DNA of 64,000 nt from Diacronema lutheri (lineage: Eukaryota > Haptophyta > Pavlovophyceae > Pavlovales > Pavlovaceae). The stretch is taken from positions 531,001-595,000 of the forward strand of contig JAGTXO010000019.1 in NCBI GenBank assembly GCA_019448385.1. The letters run 5' to 3'. The first letter of the stretch is position 1. The number at the start of each line of letters is the position of its first letter. Positions 28,839 through 40,259 of the stretch are shown one piece after another. Under the pieces are notes generated by a model. That model saw only the letters and a list, made by a program, of their open reading frames with translations. It ran no database searches and was not told where the DNA came from. The position numbers and the translations under genes were made by a program.

Positions 28839-31800
28839 ATGGTGCGCCTCCTCGTCGTCTTGCTGACGTTTTTGCGAGGGGTTGGCGCAGGGTGCGTGCA
28901 AGACGAGCTGGACGCGTACTGCGACCGGCTACATCGTGGCTCGGTGTCTCGTTACGTGCAGCACCACGGGTTCTTCTGCTTCGCGCAAGTCGAGGACAGC
29001 CGGCTCGCCTCCGAGTGCGTCGATGACTCCGCGCAGCGCGCCGCGACCGTCCCCTGCGAGTCGCACTCGCAGGTGGGCTGGCACTCGCACGAGCACGTGG
29101 TACTACAGCAGCAGCGTATGTCTGTATGCCCCAACGGCCACAGCACAGGGCCGCCGCGCCGCTCGCCGCCGCCGCCGAGCCCGTCACCGCCGCCGAACCC
29201 GTTGCCGCCTCCGAGCCCGTCGCAGCCGCCGCGCTCGACTCTATCTCAATCAATGCCGCCTTCGCCGCGGCTGCTGCCGCAAACGATATCTCCGCCACCG
29301 CTGCCGCGGCCACCACCGAGCTCAAGGGCGCGCGCGAGCGCGTCGCCCCTTCCCAGCCCACCCGCCTTCTTGGACCGCCCGACCGTTGTGCTCCGGCTCG
29401 CGCCGTCGGGCGCGGCGCCCGGGGAGGGCGCGCGCGCGCTGCTCGCAGCTTCAGCGGCGGTGCGCATCCGCACAGACTTTGACGAGCGGTCTGAGGAGCT
29501 CGCCGCGAGCGGGCACGTCGTGTGGGCCTTCCGCTGGGCCGTCACGCCGGTGGCGCCCGCGGACGGCGCGCCGTCACGCCTCGCGCCGGCTACGGCGCTC
29601 AACCTTGACGACCCGGCCGTCTGCCCGAGCGGGCGCGTCTCGCGCAACCTGCGCCTCGCGCCGCGCGTGCTCTCGGCTGGCGCTTCGTACCGCTTCGAGC
29701 TGGCCGTCTCCGCGCGCTCGCCCGGCGCACCGACGGGCGGCGACGCAGCCGCGTCCAGCGCACATGCCTTTGCCGCGCTCACAATTCAAACGAACGGCCC
29801 GCCAACGGGCGGCGTGGTGCGCGCGAGTCCGGCGGCGGGCACGGAGCTGCAGACGCGCTTTGCGCTGCTTGCTACTGGCTGGGAGGACGAACATCTGCCG
29901 CTCTCCTTCGCGTTCGGCTACCGCGCTGCGCTGAACGGCGGAGGCGCGCGGGCACGCCCTCCGGCACACGGCGGCAGCGGTGACGGCGGCGGGTTTGTGG
30001 AGGGCGCGGAGGAGCTGAGCGCGGCGGGCGAGGAAGCGTGGGCGCAGGCCGTCTCCGCCACCGCGCTCACAGGCCGCACCGCCTCATTGACGGCCTCTGC
30101 GATCCTACCCGCTGGCAGCTGGACCATCGTCGCCATCGTTGCCGATGGGCTCGGCGCAATGGCGGCCGGGCGCACGCGCGCGCCGCTGCTCGTGCGCCCG
30201 ATCGCGCAGATGGACAGCGGCGCGTTGCAACGCGCGCTCGCGCACGCCGCCTCCGCGCCGCCGCTCGAGGCCGCGCAGGTGTGCGCCGCCCTTGCCGCGC
30301 GGCTGAACGCGGACGCGGACGCGAGCGCGGCGGAGGCGGCCGGCGCGCTCGGCGCACGCGGCGCGGGCGGTGGCGGCGTCGCGTACGGGGACGCGGCGGC
30401 GGCGCGCGAGCAGATGCTCGGCGTGCTGCTCCGCCAGACGGCGCCATCGCTTGGCGAAGGCAGCGCCGACGGCGGATCGGACGGCGCCATTGGAAAGAAT
30501 GGCGCCCCGTCAGTTGAGGAGCTCGCGCAACGGTCGGCGACCGTTGCCGCGGTCGTTGGCCGGCCGGACGAGCTGACCGGAGGCGCGCAGAGCGTGGCGG
30601 CGCAGCTCGTCTCGCGGCTCGCGCGCGCGTCCACCGTCATTGGCCTCGACGCGCGCGCCTCGTCTTCGCTCGTCGCCTCGCTCTCCGCCATCCTCGCGGC
30701 GAACGATACCTTCCTTGACGCGCAGAAGCAATCGCAGCTCGGGGCAGACGTGCGCGGCAGCGCGGCGGCCATCTCGCGCGCGCTGCTTCGCGAGGCGCTG
30801 CCGGGCGAGCCGCCCTCGCTCGTCAACTCCGAGCGTCTCAACATCTCCGCGCAGCGCGCGCTCCCTGCCGACCTCGCGGGCGCGCGCGCGCCGCTGCCTT
30901 CCGGCGATGATGGTGGCGGCATCGTCGCATTCCCCGCGCGCGTGCTCACCGACTCGCAGCGGCGCGGCGCCGAGGCGGAGGGCATCGACGTGCGCATGAT
31001 CGCTTTTGGTCGCAATGTGCACAGCAGCCTTGCTGTGCAAGAGCGGCTGCCCCAGCCGCTGGCAGCCAACGGCACGCGGCGGGACGGCGCGCGCATGGCC
31101 GACGATGGCGGCGGCGATGGCGGCGGCGATGGCGATGGCGATGGCGGCGGCGATGGCGGCGACGATGGCGGCGATGGCGGCGGCGGCGCATCGGCGACGC
31201 GCCTCCCGAGCGGCAGCCTGGGCGGCAGCCTGGGCGGCAGCCTGGGCGGCAGCCTGGGCGGCAGCCTGGGCGGCAGCCTGGGCGGCAGCCTGGGCGGCAG
31301 CCTGGGCGGCAGCCTGGGCGGCAGCCTGGGCGGCAGCCTGGGCGGCAGCTCGAATGACACGCTCGATCGCGTGGCCGCGTCGGCGGTGCTGGGCGCTCCG
31401 GAGTTGTCCGGACTGGCCGTTTCGCTCGCCCTAGCAGCTGCGGGCAGCGGGCGCGCGTTGCGCATCGCGGGCCTCGCCGAGCCGATCGTGTTTGCGCTCC
31501 CGCTGCGCGAGGCCGAGCCGCAGAGGCTGCGCGCACGCGCGGCGCGCGCGCTGCTCGCGGAGCGGACGGCGGCGCTCGACGCGGCTGACGGGCTCCTCCG
31601 CGCCGCGGGCTGCGCAGAGGAGGGCGGTGGACGCGACGCGAGCGCGGCCGTGCCGCCTCCGCCAGCGCCGTCGCCGCCCTCCGCCGCGTCGCCGGTGCCG
31701 CCGCTGGCATCGGTCGGGCCCTGCGCGCTCGCAGACTCCACGCAATTGCCGTGCGCCGCTCTGCGCGAGGCGCTCGCGGCCGCTCGGCCGGCCGTTGCGG

Positions 31801-34149
31801 AGGCGAGCGTCCGGCTCGCATTTGCGCTGCGAGCGCTGCCCCGCTGCGTCTATTGGTCAACGGATGAGGACGCGTGGTCCTCGGACGGTTGTCTGACGCT
31901 CGCAGGCCCGCCGGAGCGCGTGCGCGCTGCCGGCGGCGCCGGCAACGCCGGCAACGGTGACGGCGGTGGAGGTGGTGGCGGTGACGGTGACGGTGGCGGT
32001 GACGGTGACGGTGACGATGCTTTGCTGTGGTGCGCGTGCACGCACCTCACCGACTTTGCGGGCGTCACCTTCCCGCACTCCGCAGACGAGCTGCTCGACG
32101 AGCTCACGTCTGTGCACGTGAACACCTTCTCAGTCGCACAGGCCGCTGACGCATTGACGCACCTTGACTGGAAGGCCAATGCGCACATCTACGGGGCGGT
32201 GATCGCGTTGAGCGCGGCGAACGCGCTGCTGCTCGCGCTCGCGTGCGCCGTGGACGCGCGGCTCGCGAGGCGGCGGCGCGCCGAGCAGAAGGCGGCCGTC
32301 GCGCGCATCTTCTCCGCGCCAACTGCGGCTTACGCGCCCGCCGCGCGCGCACCGCGCACAGCGCACGCCGGCGCCGTGCGCACGCCGGGCGGTGCGGGTA
32401 AGGCCGGCGGAGCTGGCTGGGGAGCTGCGCGCGACGCGAGCTCGTCCGCGGCAGCCGGGCGCTCCGCCGCTGCTGCGCTGCGTGCGCAGCTCGCCGGCAA
32501 GCTGCGCGATGAGCACACACTGCTCGCACCCTTTTTATCGCACGGCGGCGCCTTCTCTCGAGCACAGATGGTACAGGTGCGCCGTGCAGTGCACACAGCG
32601 GCGATGCGCACGCTCCCGATCGGGACGAGCTGAGGGGGCCGCACGCGCGCGCGCGACGGCTGGCCCCTCTGCGTGTGCGCCTCCGCCTCCGCGTCCGCCT
32701 CCGCCTCCGCCTCCGTGCGCGTATGCCGCGTGTTGCCGCGCACTGCGCTGCCCTGCGCTGCGCTGCCGTTGCCAGATCTTCTTCAATGTGCTTATGCTCG
32801 AGCTCGTGACCGAGTGCATGCTCTTTGCACCGGCAGGCATGGGCAGCATGGCCGCCGCTGGGCTGAACGGCTCGGACGCCATTGCTATTGCCGTCGGCGG
32901 CATCGATGGCGGCCCCACCGGCTGCGTGCTCGCAAACGCGACGACGTTGGGCCTCGGCGCGCTTGGCGCCGATGGCACGACGGCAGAAGTGGCTGGCTCT
33001 GACGGCACAGGCGGCGGTGCGCACGCGTTTGTGCCGTGGCTGGTCTCGTCGCTGCTCTGCGCGGCGGTGTGCATGCCTGGGTTGATCCTCTTCAAGGCCG
33101 TCTGGGGCATGCGCGAGTGGCCGCTGCTGCGCGCCTGCGTGCGCGAGCCAACCGCCGCCGAGCGCGAGGGCGCGGCCGTGCTGCTGCAGGCCAAGGCGCG
33201 CGGTCATCTCGCGAGGCGAGGCGCGCGGCAAAGGCGAGCGCAGGCGCGGCTGAACGCTGTCCACCACCATGCTGCCGTTACGGCGATCCAGGCGGGGTGG
33301 CGCAGGCGCATGGCCGCGTGGCGCGCGCAGCTCGAGGGTGAGGGCGTTGCGCTTGGGCGCGAACCGGTGCGCGCCGCGGCAGTTGCGTCGGGGGCGGAAG
33401 ACATGGGCGACGGCGCGCAGCGTGGCGATGCGTACGCGCTGCAGCAGCGGCGCACGGCCGCATTGCACGAGCTGTCCGCCCTTGACCACGAGCTCTTTGC
33501 GAAAGCGGGCGCGCTGCACTCCGAGCGACGCGCCGCACCGGCAGCGGCACACTGGCACGCGCCCCACGGCCGCTTGGTGCTCAGCCGGCTCGATCGCCTC
33601 GAGTCGCTGCGGCGGCTGCGCGCGAGTCCGGCAATCGCAGTGGCCGTCAAGTCCGGCGGTCCGGCTCGGCAGTACGCTCGTCTCTCCGACGAGGGCGACG
33701 AGGGCGGCATCGGCGGCGGTCGCAGTGCGGACGAGCTTGAAAGCGCGCGGCGCGGCACGCGCGTGGCGCCGGGCGGCACGCGCGCGAAGCGCGTGCGCGC
33801 GCTGCGGCGGAGGCGCGTTTGCCGCTTGTCCGCCGTCTGGTTCGATGCGCTCGCGTGGGTGGCAATGTTCGGCTGCTACGCGCTGTGCGCGGCGGTCGTG
33901 CTCGTGTACGCCGACGTGTTTGGCGAGGAGCAGACGACGGAGCTGCTGCTCTCGTGGTCCGGCGCGATGGGTCAGACGTTCGTGCTGCAGGAGCCCTTCT
34001 GGCTCGCGGTGGTCGTCGGTCTGCCGCACACGCTGCGCTTCCTCTCCGCGCTGCCGTGCGTCGGTGGCGCGCTCGGAGCGCTCGAGGCGCTCGGCATCGA
34101 GACGGAGGGCTGTGTCGAGTCGCTTGCATGGCTGTCGGATGCGTGCTGA
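28839..34149 (+). CDS. Polycystin-1-like receptor: Pro-rich, REJ-like, GPS, multi-TM, IQ motifs
   Basis: Two exons, 28839-32576 and 32776-34149, encode about 1,703 aa. ATG 28839 begins a signal peptide (MVRLLVVLLTFLRGVGAG) followed by a Cys-rich stretch, then a Pro/Ser hinge at ~100-180. A REJ-like region follows (RFALLATGWEDEHLPLSFAF; many SAxxL repeats). A GPS motif (CVYWSTDEDAWSSDGC ... WCACTHLTDFAG) lies at ~1000-1070 and a TM helix at ~1115. The intron (199 bp, GTGCGCC to GCCAG) joins GGAFSRAQMVQ to IFFNVLMLELVTECMLF, matching the F-T/S-R-x-Q start of the second polycystin TM bundle. The usual PLAT domain between TM1 and TM2 is absent. Two IQ motifs (LLQAKARGHLARR, AIQAGWRRRMAAWR) sit in a cytoplasmic loop at ~1375-1430. 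Confidence 0.75.
31213..31348 (+). repeat. In-frame 12-bp tandem repeat (GSLG)n in the receptor ectodomain
   Basis: About eleven tandem copies of GGCAGCCTGGGC encode repeated Gly-Ser-Leu-Gly in the extracellular part of the polycystin-like protein. Copies are nearly identical, so the array is young or homogenised. It keeps frame because the unit is a multiple of three. Confidence 0.9.
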
Positions 34150-34164
34150 TCGAGCGGTGTCAGG

Positions 34165-34242
34165 GGCAGACTGAGGCGCAGACAATTCTCGGCAGACTGA
34201 GGCGCAGACATTTCTTGGCAGACCGAGGCGCAGACATTCCGC
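34165..34242. repeat. Three tandem 26-bp repeats downstream of the receptor gene
   Basis: Three near-identical 26-bp units, each starting GGCAGAC and containing GAGGCGCAGACA, in the 248-bp gap between the convergent polycystin-like and YCII genes. A run of about 34 G follows at 34358-34391. Confidence 0.85.
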
Positions 34243-34354
34243 CGCTAACGCTGACACGACGCCATTCCAGATGTTGCCCTTGTGGCCATGCCACGGCGTG
34301 CGTGCGCATGTCTATCCAAGGTGGACCTTCTCGGCCATTCAGTGCTGGCTGACT

Positions 34355-34392
<38 letters not shown>

Positions 34393-34397
34393 TGGAG

Positions 34398-35990
34398 CTA
34401 TTCGCTGCCCGAATCGACATCATTGGCCGTGCTCGCCCTCCGCCGACGGGGCGCCGGGCCGCGCCGCTTGTCGGCGTCATCGTCGTCCGCCCCCTCCATC
34501 GCGGGCTCTGCGATGAAGGGCCAGCCCGACATGTCACCGTCCTCGTCCGACTCGCGCCAGAAGACGCGCTGTACCTCGGGCTCGTCGAGGCCCACAATCT
34601 GAATCAAAGGCTCCGAGTCGATGCGCCCGTTGCGCCCGTCCGTGCCTGCGGGCGAGGCAGCGCGCGCGGAGGCGGGCGGGCAGCACGCGCGTGAGGCGAG
34701 TCAACAGTGCACGGCGGCGCGACACGCGACGGCGCGTGGCGCCTCGGCGGGCGCAGCGGCTGCAGGACGGGACGACGCGCGGCGCGAGCGAGCGGCGCGG
34801 CGCGGCGCGGCGTGCAGGGCGGTGCGAGGGCGCAGCGTACCGAGGCGCATACGCTCCAACGACTCTGCCCACCGCTCAACCTCCGCCGAGTCCTCCTTGG
34901 CCTCGTCGTCCTGCAGCTCGCGCGCGCTCGACCGCCATGCGCCATCCTCGGTGAAATTGCCCTGCGAAAGATCAAGGTCTGCGGTAGGCACGAAAAGCGG
35001 CGGCGCCTGCGCGTGCTCCTCCGCCGTCCACCACTCGGACATGGGCGGCCCGGGGCAGTTGGGCAGCGCGCGGTTGACCACATCGAGGGACGTCCACGGA
35101 AGGACGGTTGCGCTTTCAAAAAGGCCGCTCAGCGCATACGGGTCGCGCGCGGCCCACGCCTGCACGTCCTCGAGCGATTCGCCGCACACGAGCATGAGCG
35201 AGCCCACCGCCTCGCGTTCGGCGCGCGCGCCGTCACCGCCGCCATCGCCGCCTGCCGACCGCTCGTCGTCCGCGAGCAGCGCGCCGACGAACGCGATGCG
35301 CTCGGCAGAGGCGCGCAGCCACTCGAGGTGCGCGGGGCGCGTCGCCTGCCTGAGCGCCCTCTGGCCGGGCTTGTCGCGGCAGTAGACGAGAAACGGCGGT
35401 GTCGTGAGGTAGTTGTCCAGCTCGGGCTCCGCGACCCGCCGCCACTCGTTGACGTGCAGCTGCGCGAAAAGGCTCGCCGAGCAGAGCGGGTCGTCCGCCG
35501 CGAGCGCGCGCGCCGCGTCGGCCGACTCGGCGCCGACCAGGAAGAGCGTGCCCGCCGCGCTCTGCAGGTGCGGGTGGAGGAAGTAGCCCGCCTCGTAGAT
35601 CGCACAGCCGCGCAGCGAGCGCCAGTAGGCGACGTGCTCGTTGTGCAGCGCGAAGCGCACGTCCTCGAGCGACTCGTGGTCGCGCCCAAAGATGGCGAAG
35701 AGCGCGCGGGGCGGCATCTCGGCCACGACGTCGCCGCGCGCGACCGAGGTGCTCTCGAGGCGCGCGAACATGTCGCCGGCCTCAACGCCGCCTGCCTGCT
35801 CGGCGGCCTGCCCGGCCTGCTCGGCCGCCGCCTTCTTTGACGGGCGCGCGAGCATGCACGATGCGCCGCGCGGCGTGGTGGGCGCTCGCGCGAGTCGTGC
35901 GCTCGCGCCGCAGGCGGAGCGGCCGAGCTGCACGCGCCCAAGTGCCACATTTGCGAGCAGCGCAAGCAGCAGCGCGCGCTTCAAGGCCAT
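34398..35990 (-). CDS. Tandem YCII-domain protein, probably plastid-targeted
   Basis: Two exons, 35990-34841 and 34645-34398, encode 465 aa. The 195-bp phase-1 intron runs GTACGC to CCCGCAG. The start is the first ATG. Residues 1-18 are a signal peptide (ALKRALLLALLANVALG) followed by a Ser/Arg/Ala transit-like stretch, suggesting plastid delivery. Two YCII (YciI-like, dimeric alpha-beta barrel) units follow: residues ~70-185 (RALFAIFGRDHESLEDVRFA ... GTLFLVGAESADAARALAAD) and ~190-320 (FLVYCRDKPGQRALRQATRP ... GSLMLVCGESLEDVQAWAAR). The second holds the better-preserved strand-helix pattern DPYALSGLFESATVLPW. The C-terminal exon is acidic (VQRVFWRESDEDGDMSGWPF) then basic. Known YCII proteins bind small ligands or act as dehalogenase-like enzymes; the substrate here is unknown. 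Confidence 0.75.
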
Positions 35991-36249
35991 GGGTCGAGCT
36001 CGCGGCGTCCACGCGACGAGCACGATGGCGGCGACGTGGGCGTCCTCCGGCGCGAAGGAGAAGAGCAGCTATTGCGAGGTTGGAAAGTGGAAACTTGGAA
36101 AGCTGAAACCGCGGTTGCAACTTTTTTTCGAGGGACGGGGACACGGAGAGCGACGCGCATCGGCCGAGTATGGGTATGGACGGCCGTGTCGAACACGCCA
36201 TTTTACTCGAACACGGCCGTGTTCGACACGATCGTCCACTCTCGGCGCG
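35991..36249. promoter_or_regulatory. Divergent promoter with nested inverted repeats
   Basis: 259 bp between the divergent ATGs of the YCII and GT2 genes. A 13-bp inverted repeat (CGTGTCGAACACG at 36185-36197, its reverse complement at 36218-36230) overlaps a perfect 18-bp palindrome CGAACACGGCCGTGTTCG at 36208-36225. Purine-rich direct repeats (GGAAAGTGGAAACTTGGAAAG) and a T7 run lie at 36080-36128. This looks like an operator-style regulatory site. Confidence 0.5.
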
Positions 36250-38349
36250 ATGCGCGTCGCACTCCTTGTCCCCGTGACGTCGCGCGGCACGCCGTGCGTC
36301 GGAACCAACGTGCGCGCGCTGCTCGCCAGCGTGCGTGAGACGGCGCGGCCTCCGTCGGGCGACAATCTCGCCATCCTCTTTGGCGTCGACCGCGGCGATC
36401 CGGTGTGCGACCCGGCCGCGAACGGCGCGCTCGACCTCGCTCGCATGGCGCGCGAAGCGTTGCCGCGCGCGCACGTGTCCCTCCACCTCTGTGCCCACCC
36501 ACCGGGTCACATCTGCAGCATCTGGCGTGATCTAGCGCGCCGCGCCTTTGCCAAGCCATGCAGCGCTGACCTCGCAGTGCTGCTTGGCGACGACGTGCGG
36601 CTCGTATCTGTAGGCTGGGCGGACGCGCTCGCCAGCGCTTTTGAGGAGGTCGCTCGCGAGCGCGGCGTCCCGCTCGGCTTTGGCTGCGTCGCGTTTGCGG
36701 ACGAGAGCTTCCCCTCGTTCCCCTCGTTCCCCGTCATCCACCGCGTGCACGCCGCATGGATGCCGACCATCATTCCGCTCTCGTTTGTCAACCAGGACGC
36801 CGACCCCTTTCTCTTCCAGATCTACCGCGCGTTTGGCGCGGCGCGCATCGTAACCGGGGCGCGCCTGTGCAACACGGTCGGCGGCGCAGGGGCCGCGCGG
36901 TACGACAAGGTGCGCGTCGCATGGAATGGCCGCATGCTGGACGAGGCGCGCGACGCCGCCGCGCAGTGGTTGTGCTGGTACCCGAACCAAGCGCCGGCCG
37001 AGCGCGTCGGCTCGCACCCATCGCACCCGGCGCTGGCGCTGACGCTCGACGTGCTCGTGCCGACGTACCGCGCGCCGCTCGCCGCGCTCGAGCGCATTCT
37101 CGCGCTGCGCGTGCCCGAGGGCATGAGCACGCAGTTCATCGTCGTGTGCGACCGGCCAGGCGACGCCGACGCCGAGGCGACGATGGCCGCGCTGCAGGCC
37201 AAGCATGCGCACAACGCGATGGTGCACCTTCGCACCAACCAAGCCAACATTGGCGCCGGCCCGACGCGCAACCGCGCGCTCGACGAGTCGGCCGCCGATT
37301 GGGTCCTTTTCCTTGACGACGACGTCGTCCCCGACGACGGCATACTCGCCGCGTATGCGCGTGCGATCGCGACGCATCCCAGCGCGTTTGGCTTGGTGGG
37401 CACCGCCGAGCTCCCACCGGCGGCGAACGCACGGCAGGCGGGCGTGTGCCTTGCCGGCGTCAGCTTCTTCTGGAGCGCAGCGCGCACTTTCCCGCTCGAG
37501 CGCGAGCTGCCGTGGGGCGTCACCGCGAACCTGTGCGCTCGCCGTCCGCACGCCGTTGGCGAGCTGGGCGCGGTGCGTTTCGGCGCGCACTTCCCGCGGA
37601 CGGGCGGCGGCGAGGACATTGATTTTTGCCTGCGGCTCGGCTCACAGATGCGAAGCGAGCTGCCCGGCGCGTACGGCTTTGTCGCCACGCCCGACGCGCG
37701 CGTCGTGCACCCGTGGTGGGACGGCGGTGAGCCAAGCGCCGCGCACTTTGCCGGCTGGGCGTATGGCGACGGCATGCTCGCGCAGCGCTTCCCCGAGCAC
37801 GCGTACGTTGCGTGGCCCAACCTGGCCGAGACGCTCTGCGCGCTCGGGCTCGTCACCGCGGCGCAGCTCGGCGTCGCCATGCTTGCCACGCTCGGCGGCG
37901 GAGCCACGCTCGACGCGCGCAGCGCCGGCGCGCCGCACGTCTCCGCCCTGCTCCGCGCCTGCGCGCGATCGCGGATGATTGTCGCTGCGGCCGTCGCGTG
38001 CGTCCTCGCGGACCTCGGCTACGACGCCTGGCGCGAGCTCGTCGCCAGGCCGTGCGCCGAGTGCGCGCACCTTCCGCTGCGCGCGCGCGCGCGCGCGCTG
38101 CCGCACGGGCTGCTCATCCGCACCGCGTCGGAGGCAGGGCGGCTGCGTGGGCACGCCTCGCGAGGCGCGCTCCTGACAAACGTCTGCCGCCGCTTCAATT
38201 GGTTTGCGCACATGTGGCACGGCGCCCGTGCGGTCGAGCGCGCGGACTCGTTGCACCGCACGGTCGCGCGCGCGACGCTCTGCGCGGCTGTGCTGGCCGT
38301 CCACGCCGTCCACGTGCGCGAGGGCGTGCGTGATCCGAGCGACGGTTGA
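36250..38349 (+). CDS. Tandem family-2 glycosyltransferase
   Basis: Intronless, 699 aa. The N-terminal ~260 residues form one GT-A-like unit (RVALLVPVTSRGTPCVGTNV; AVLLGDDVRLVSVGW with the acidic DD). Residues ~264-520 form a second, better-preserved GT2 unit (LDVLVPTYRAPLAALERIL, FIVVCDRPGD, NIGAGPTRNRALDESAADWV, LFLDDDVVPDDG). The DDD is the metal/nucleotide-sugar binding motif; GGGEDIDFCLRLGS is the ED motif that marks the acceptor side. The C-terminal ~180 residues include two hydrophobic helices (CALGLVTAAQLGVAMLATLG; MIVAAAVACVLADLG), so the enzyme may be membrane-anchored. No N-terminal signal peptide is obvious. Donor and acceptor are unknown; surface polysaccharide or scale glycan synthesis would fit an alga. 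Confidence 0.8.
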   Translation: MRVALLVPVTSRGTPCVGTNVRALLASVRETARPPSGDNLAILFGVDRGDPVCDPAANGALDLARMAREALPRAHVSLHLCAHPPGHICSIWRDLARRAFAKPCSADLAVLLGDDVRLVSVGWADALASAFEEVARERGVPLGFGCVAFADESFPSFPSFPVIHRVHAAWMPTIIPLSFVNQDADPFLFQIYRAFGAARIVTGARLCNTVGGAGAARYDKVRVAWNGRMLDEARDAAAQWLCWYPNQAPAERVGSHPSHPALALTLDVLVPTYRAPLAALERILALRVPEGMSTQFIVVCDRPGDADAEATMAALQAKHAHNAMVHLRTNQANIGAGPTRNRALDESAADWVLFLDDDVVPDDGILAAYARAIATHPSAFGLVGTAELPPAANARQAGVCLAGVSFFWSAARTFPLERELPWGVTANLCARRPHAVGELGAVRFGAHFPRTGGGEDIDFCLRLGSQMRSELPGAYGFVATPDARVVHPWWDGGEPSAAHFAGWAYGDGMLAQRFPEHAYVAWPNLAETLCALGLVTAAQLGVAMLATLGGGATLDARSAGAPHVSALLRACARSRMIVAAAVACVLADLGYDAWRELVARPCAECAHLPLRARARALPHGLLIRTASEAGRLRGHASRGALLTNVCRRFNWFAHMWHGARAVERADSLHRTVARATLCAAVLAVHAVHVREGVRDPSDG

Positions 38350-39213
38350 AGCGGGCCGGCTGGTGCTGCGCGCTCGGCCGTGGGCGGCGGCGTGCACGGG
38401 CGTTCCGCGCGCGACCTGGGCAGAGCCCGCATAGCGTCGTCGCGTCGACCGCTGCGCAGCTCGGCCGTGCGTCAACGCCGGCCGCGCTTCAACCCGCACG
38501 CGCTGCCGCCGGCGGCACTGGCGTCCGCAGCTTCGCGGGTGGAGTTGCGTGCGCGCAAAACTCGGCGGCGTGCCCGCCAGCGGTTCTGGCTGGTGGGCCT
38601 CACGCCCGCTCGCCCAAGAGCCATCCGCCCTTGAGGGGCTCGGAATACTAACGGCGCTTACGTCAGGACAGCGGGGTCAGCACCAGCTGCGGGGGAATCG
38701 AGTAGCCACCAATGTCGTCGAGGGGCTCGGAATTGGCGGGAGGCGAATCGGCCGGCGGCTTGTGCTCCTTGAGCGCCGCCCGTATGACGAGGTCGCCGGA
38801 CGTCGTCAGCCGACGACTGTCGCCTTGCCCGCGAAGCTGGCGGGCACAGGGCCGCCGGACGTCGTCAGCAGGCGCACGGTGCGTCACGGCGGGAAGGGCT
38901 CGGCGGTCCGTTGGTCACAATCGTCCACTCAACCCTTGCGTCCACTCCTCCCTTGCAAATCATCCTCCCGCCACACCCTCAACCTCAGCAGGTGATCAAC
39001 GACGGCTGCTGGCGGCGGTGCTCCTTCCGCCACCGCAAGAGCCGACCCGCAGGCACGTTGCGCATTCCGGCAAGCGGTGCCAGCGCGCCGCCGCGCACCG
39101 CCATTGCGGCCACGGGCGTGCCAGCATGCCGTGCTGGCGTGCGGTGCGCGCGTCCCGCCGTCCCGCTGGAAAGGGGTGACGGCGAGAGCGACGCGCGCGT
39201 GCGCGGGCACGCG
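38350..39213. other. 864-bp gap with no convincing gene; C-terminus-like minus ORF
   Basis: The most notable content is a minus-strand frame at 38663-38887 ending LDDIGGYSIPPQLVLTPLS, which reads like a real C-terminus but has no recognisable upstream exon. Within it CTGACGACGTCCGGC occurs twice about 50 bp apart, suggesting a local duplication. The rest is lower in GC and probably 3' flank of the glycosyltransferase and of the carrier gene. Confidence 0.3.
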
Positions 39214-40164
39214 CTACTTGAAGGAGCCGAGGCCCGAGAGGATGCGCAGCCGTTCGTACGTGACCCAGAAGACGAGCTGCCACGGGGCGAGACGGAACCA
39301 GCCGGGGAAGAAGCCCTTGTACAGCGCGAAAAAGCCCTCCTCGTTGACCGTCTTCATCCAGCAGTGGAACGTGCCCTTGTACATAAGCTCGCCGTTCGGG
39401 CCCGGCTTCTGGTTCATGATGCGCGACTTGGCAACGTCCGCGGGCGTCGAGCAGAGCGACGCGACAAAGCCCGAGCAAAAGGCGGAGAGGAGGTGGCAGC
39501 GCAGGTCGTCGCGTGAGAGGCCCATGTTGTCGACGATCGCATTCTTCGCCGAATCGTACGTCGTCAGCTCGCCCAGGTTGACGAGCGCCGCGCGCTGGAT
39601 GGCGGGCGTCGCGCCCTTGTAGAAGCCAATGTAGCCCTCCTCGGCCTTGATCTTGACAAAGGCATCCATGAGGCCGGTGTAGCGCGGCTTGTCGAGCTTG
39701 CCAGCCGCAACCAGGCGGCCGTCGCCCTGCATGCGCACCTTGATCAGATCGCACGGCACGGCGATCGCCTGGCCGATCGCACCCGCAGTCATGCCGGCGA
39801 GCGCCTTCGCGTAGAACGGCGCGCTCGTCGCATCCTTGCCGCAGAAGAAGGCGCGGATGTACTCGTAGCCAATCGCGCGGAAGCCAGTGTACGGGATGTG
39901 CCGCGCGAGCGCGGGCGTGAAGCCCGAATACAGCCCGCTCATCCCCTCCGTCTTGACGATGTTGCCCATCATGCCGAAGAAGGAGAACTTGGTGCCCGTG
40001 AAGCCCGCCTCGCCCTGCAGCTGCAGGCGCGTCTTGGTGAAGTCGATGGGGTAAGTGGCGCCCTCGGCGCACATCGACGAGACTGAAGTGAGGCAAAACT
40101 TGTACCCGAGCACCAGCACCTTGGGCGTGTTCGGGTTCACGTTGAGGTCGGGTCCCGCGCCCAT
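39214..40164 (-). CDS. Mitochondrial carrier, uncoupling-protein-like (SLC25)
   Basis: Intronless, 316 aa, the usual carrier length; ATG 40164 precedes MGAGPDLNVNPN. Three carrier repeats each hold the signature PX(D/E)XX(K/R)X(K/R): PIDFTKTRLQLQG, PCDLIKVRMQGDG and PADVAKSRIMNQ. YKGFFPGWFRLAPWQLVFWV near the C-terminus is closest to the UCP4/UCP5/SLC25A30 group. Known role: six-helix inner-membrane exchangers; UCP-like members move protons, anions or dicarboxylates. The ligand is not deducible. The gene heads a divergent pair with the plastid lactonase, 95 bp between ATGs. Confidence 0.88.
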   Translation of the reverse strand: MGAGPDLNVNPNTPKVLVLGYKFCLTSVSSMCAEGATYPIDFTKTRLQLQGEAGFTGTKFSFFGMMGNIVKTEGMSGLYSGFTPALARHIPYTGFRAIGYEYIRAFFCGKDATSAPFYAKALAGMTAGAIGQAIAVPCDLIKVRMQGDGRLVAAGKLDKPRYTGLMDAFVKIKAEEGYIGFYKGATPAIQRAALVNLGELTTYDSAKNAIVDNMGLSRDDLRCHLLSAFCSGFVASLCSTPADVAKSRIMNQKPGPNGELMYKGTFHCWMKTVNEEGFFALYKGFFPGWFRLAPWQLVFWVTYERLRILSGLGSFK

Positions 40165-40259
40165 GGCTCCTGTCGACCTCGGTCCCGCAAAACACACCCT
40201 CGGCGATTCGCATTTTGAAAAGAGGCTGATGAAGGCCGGGGGAGTTCGAAAAGCGGGCA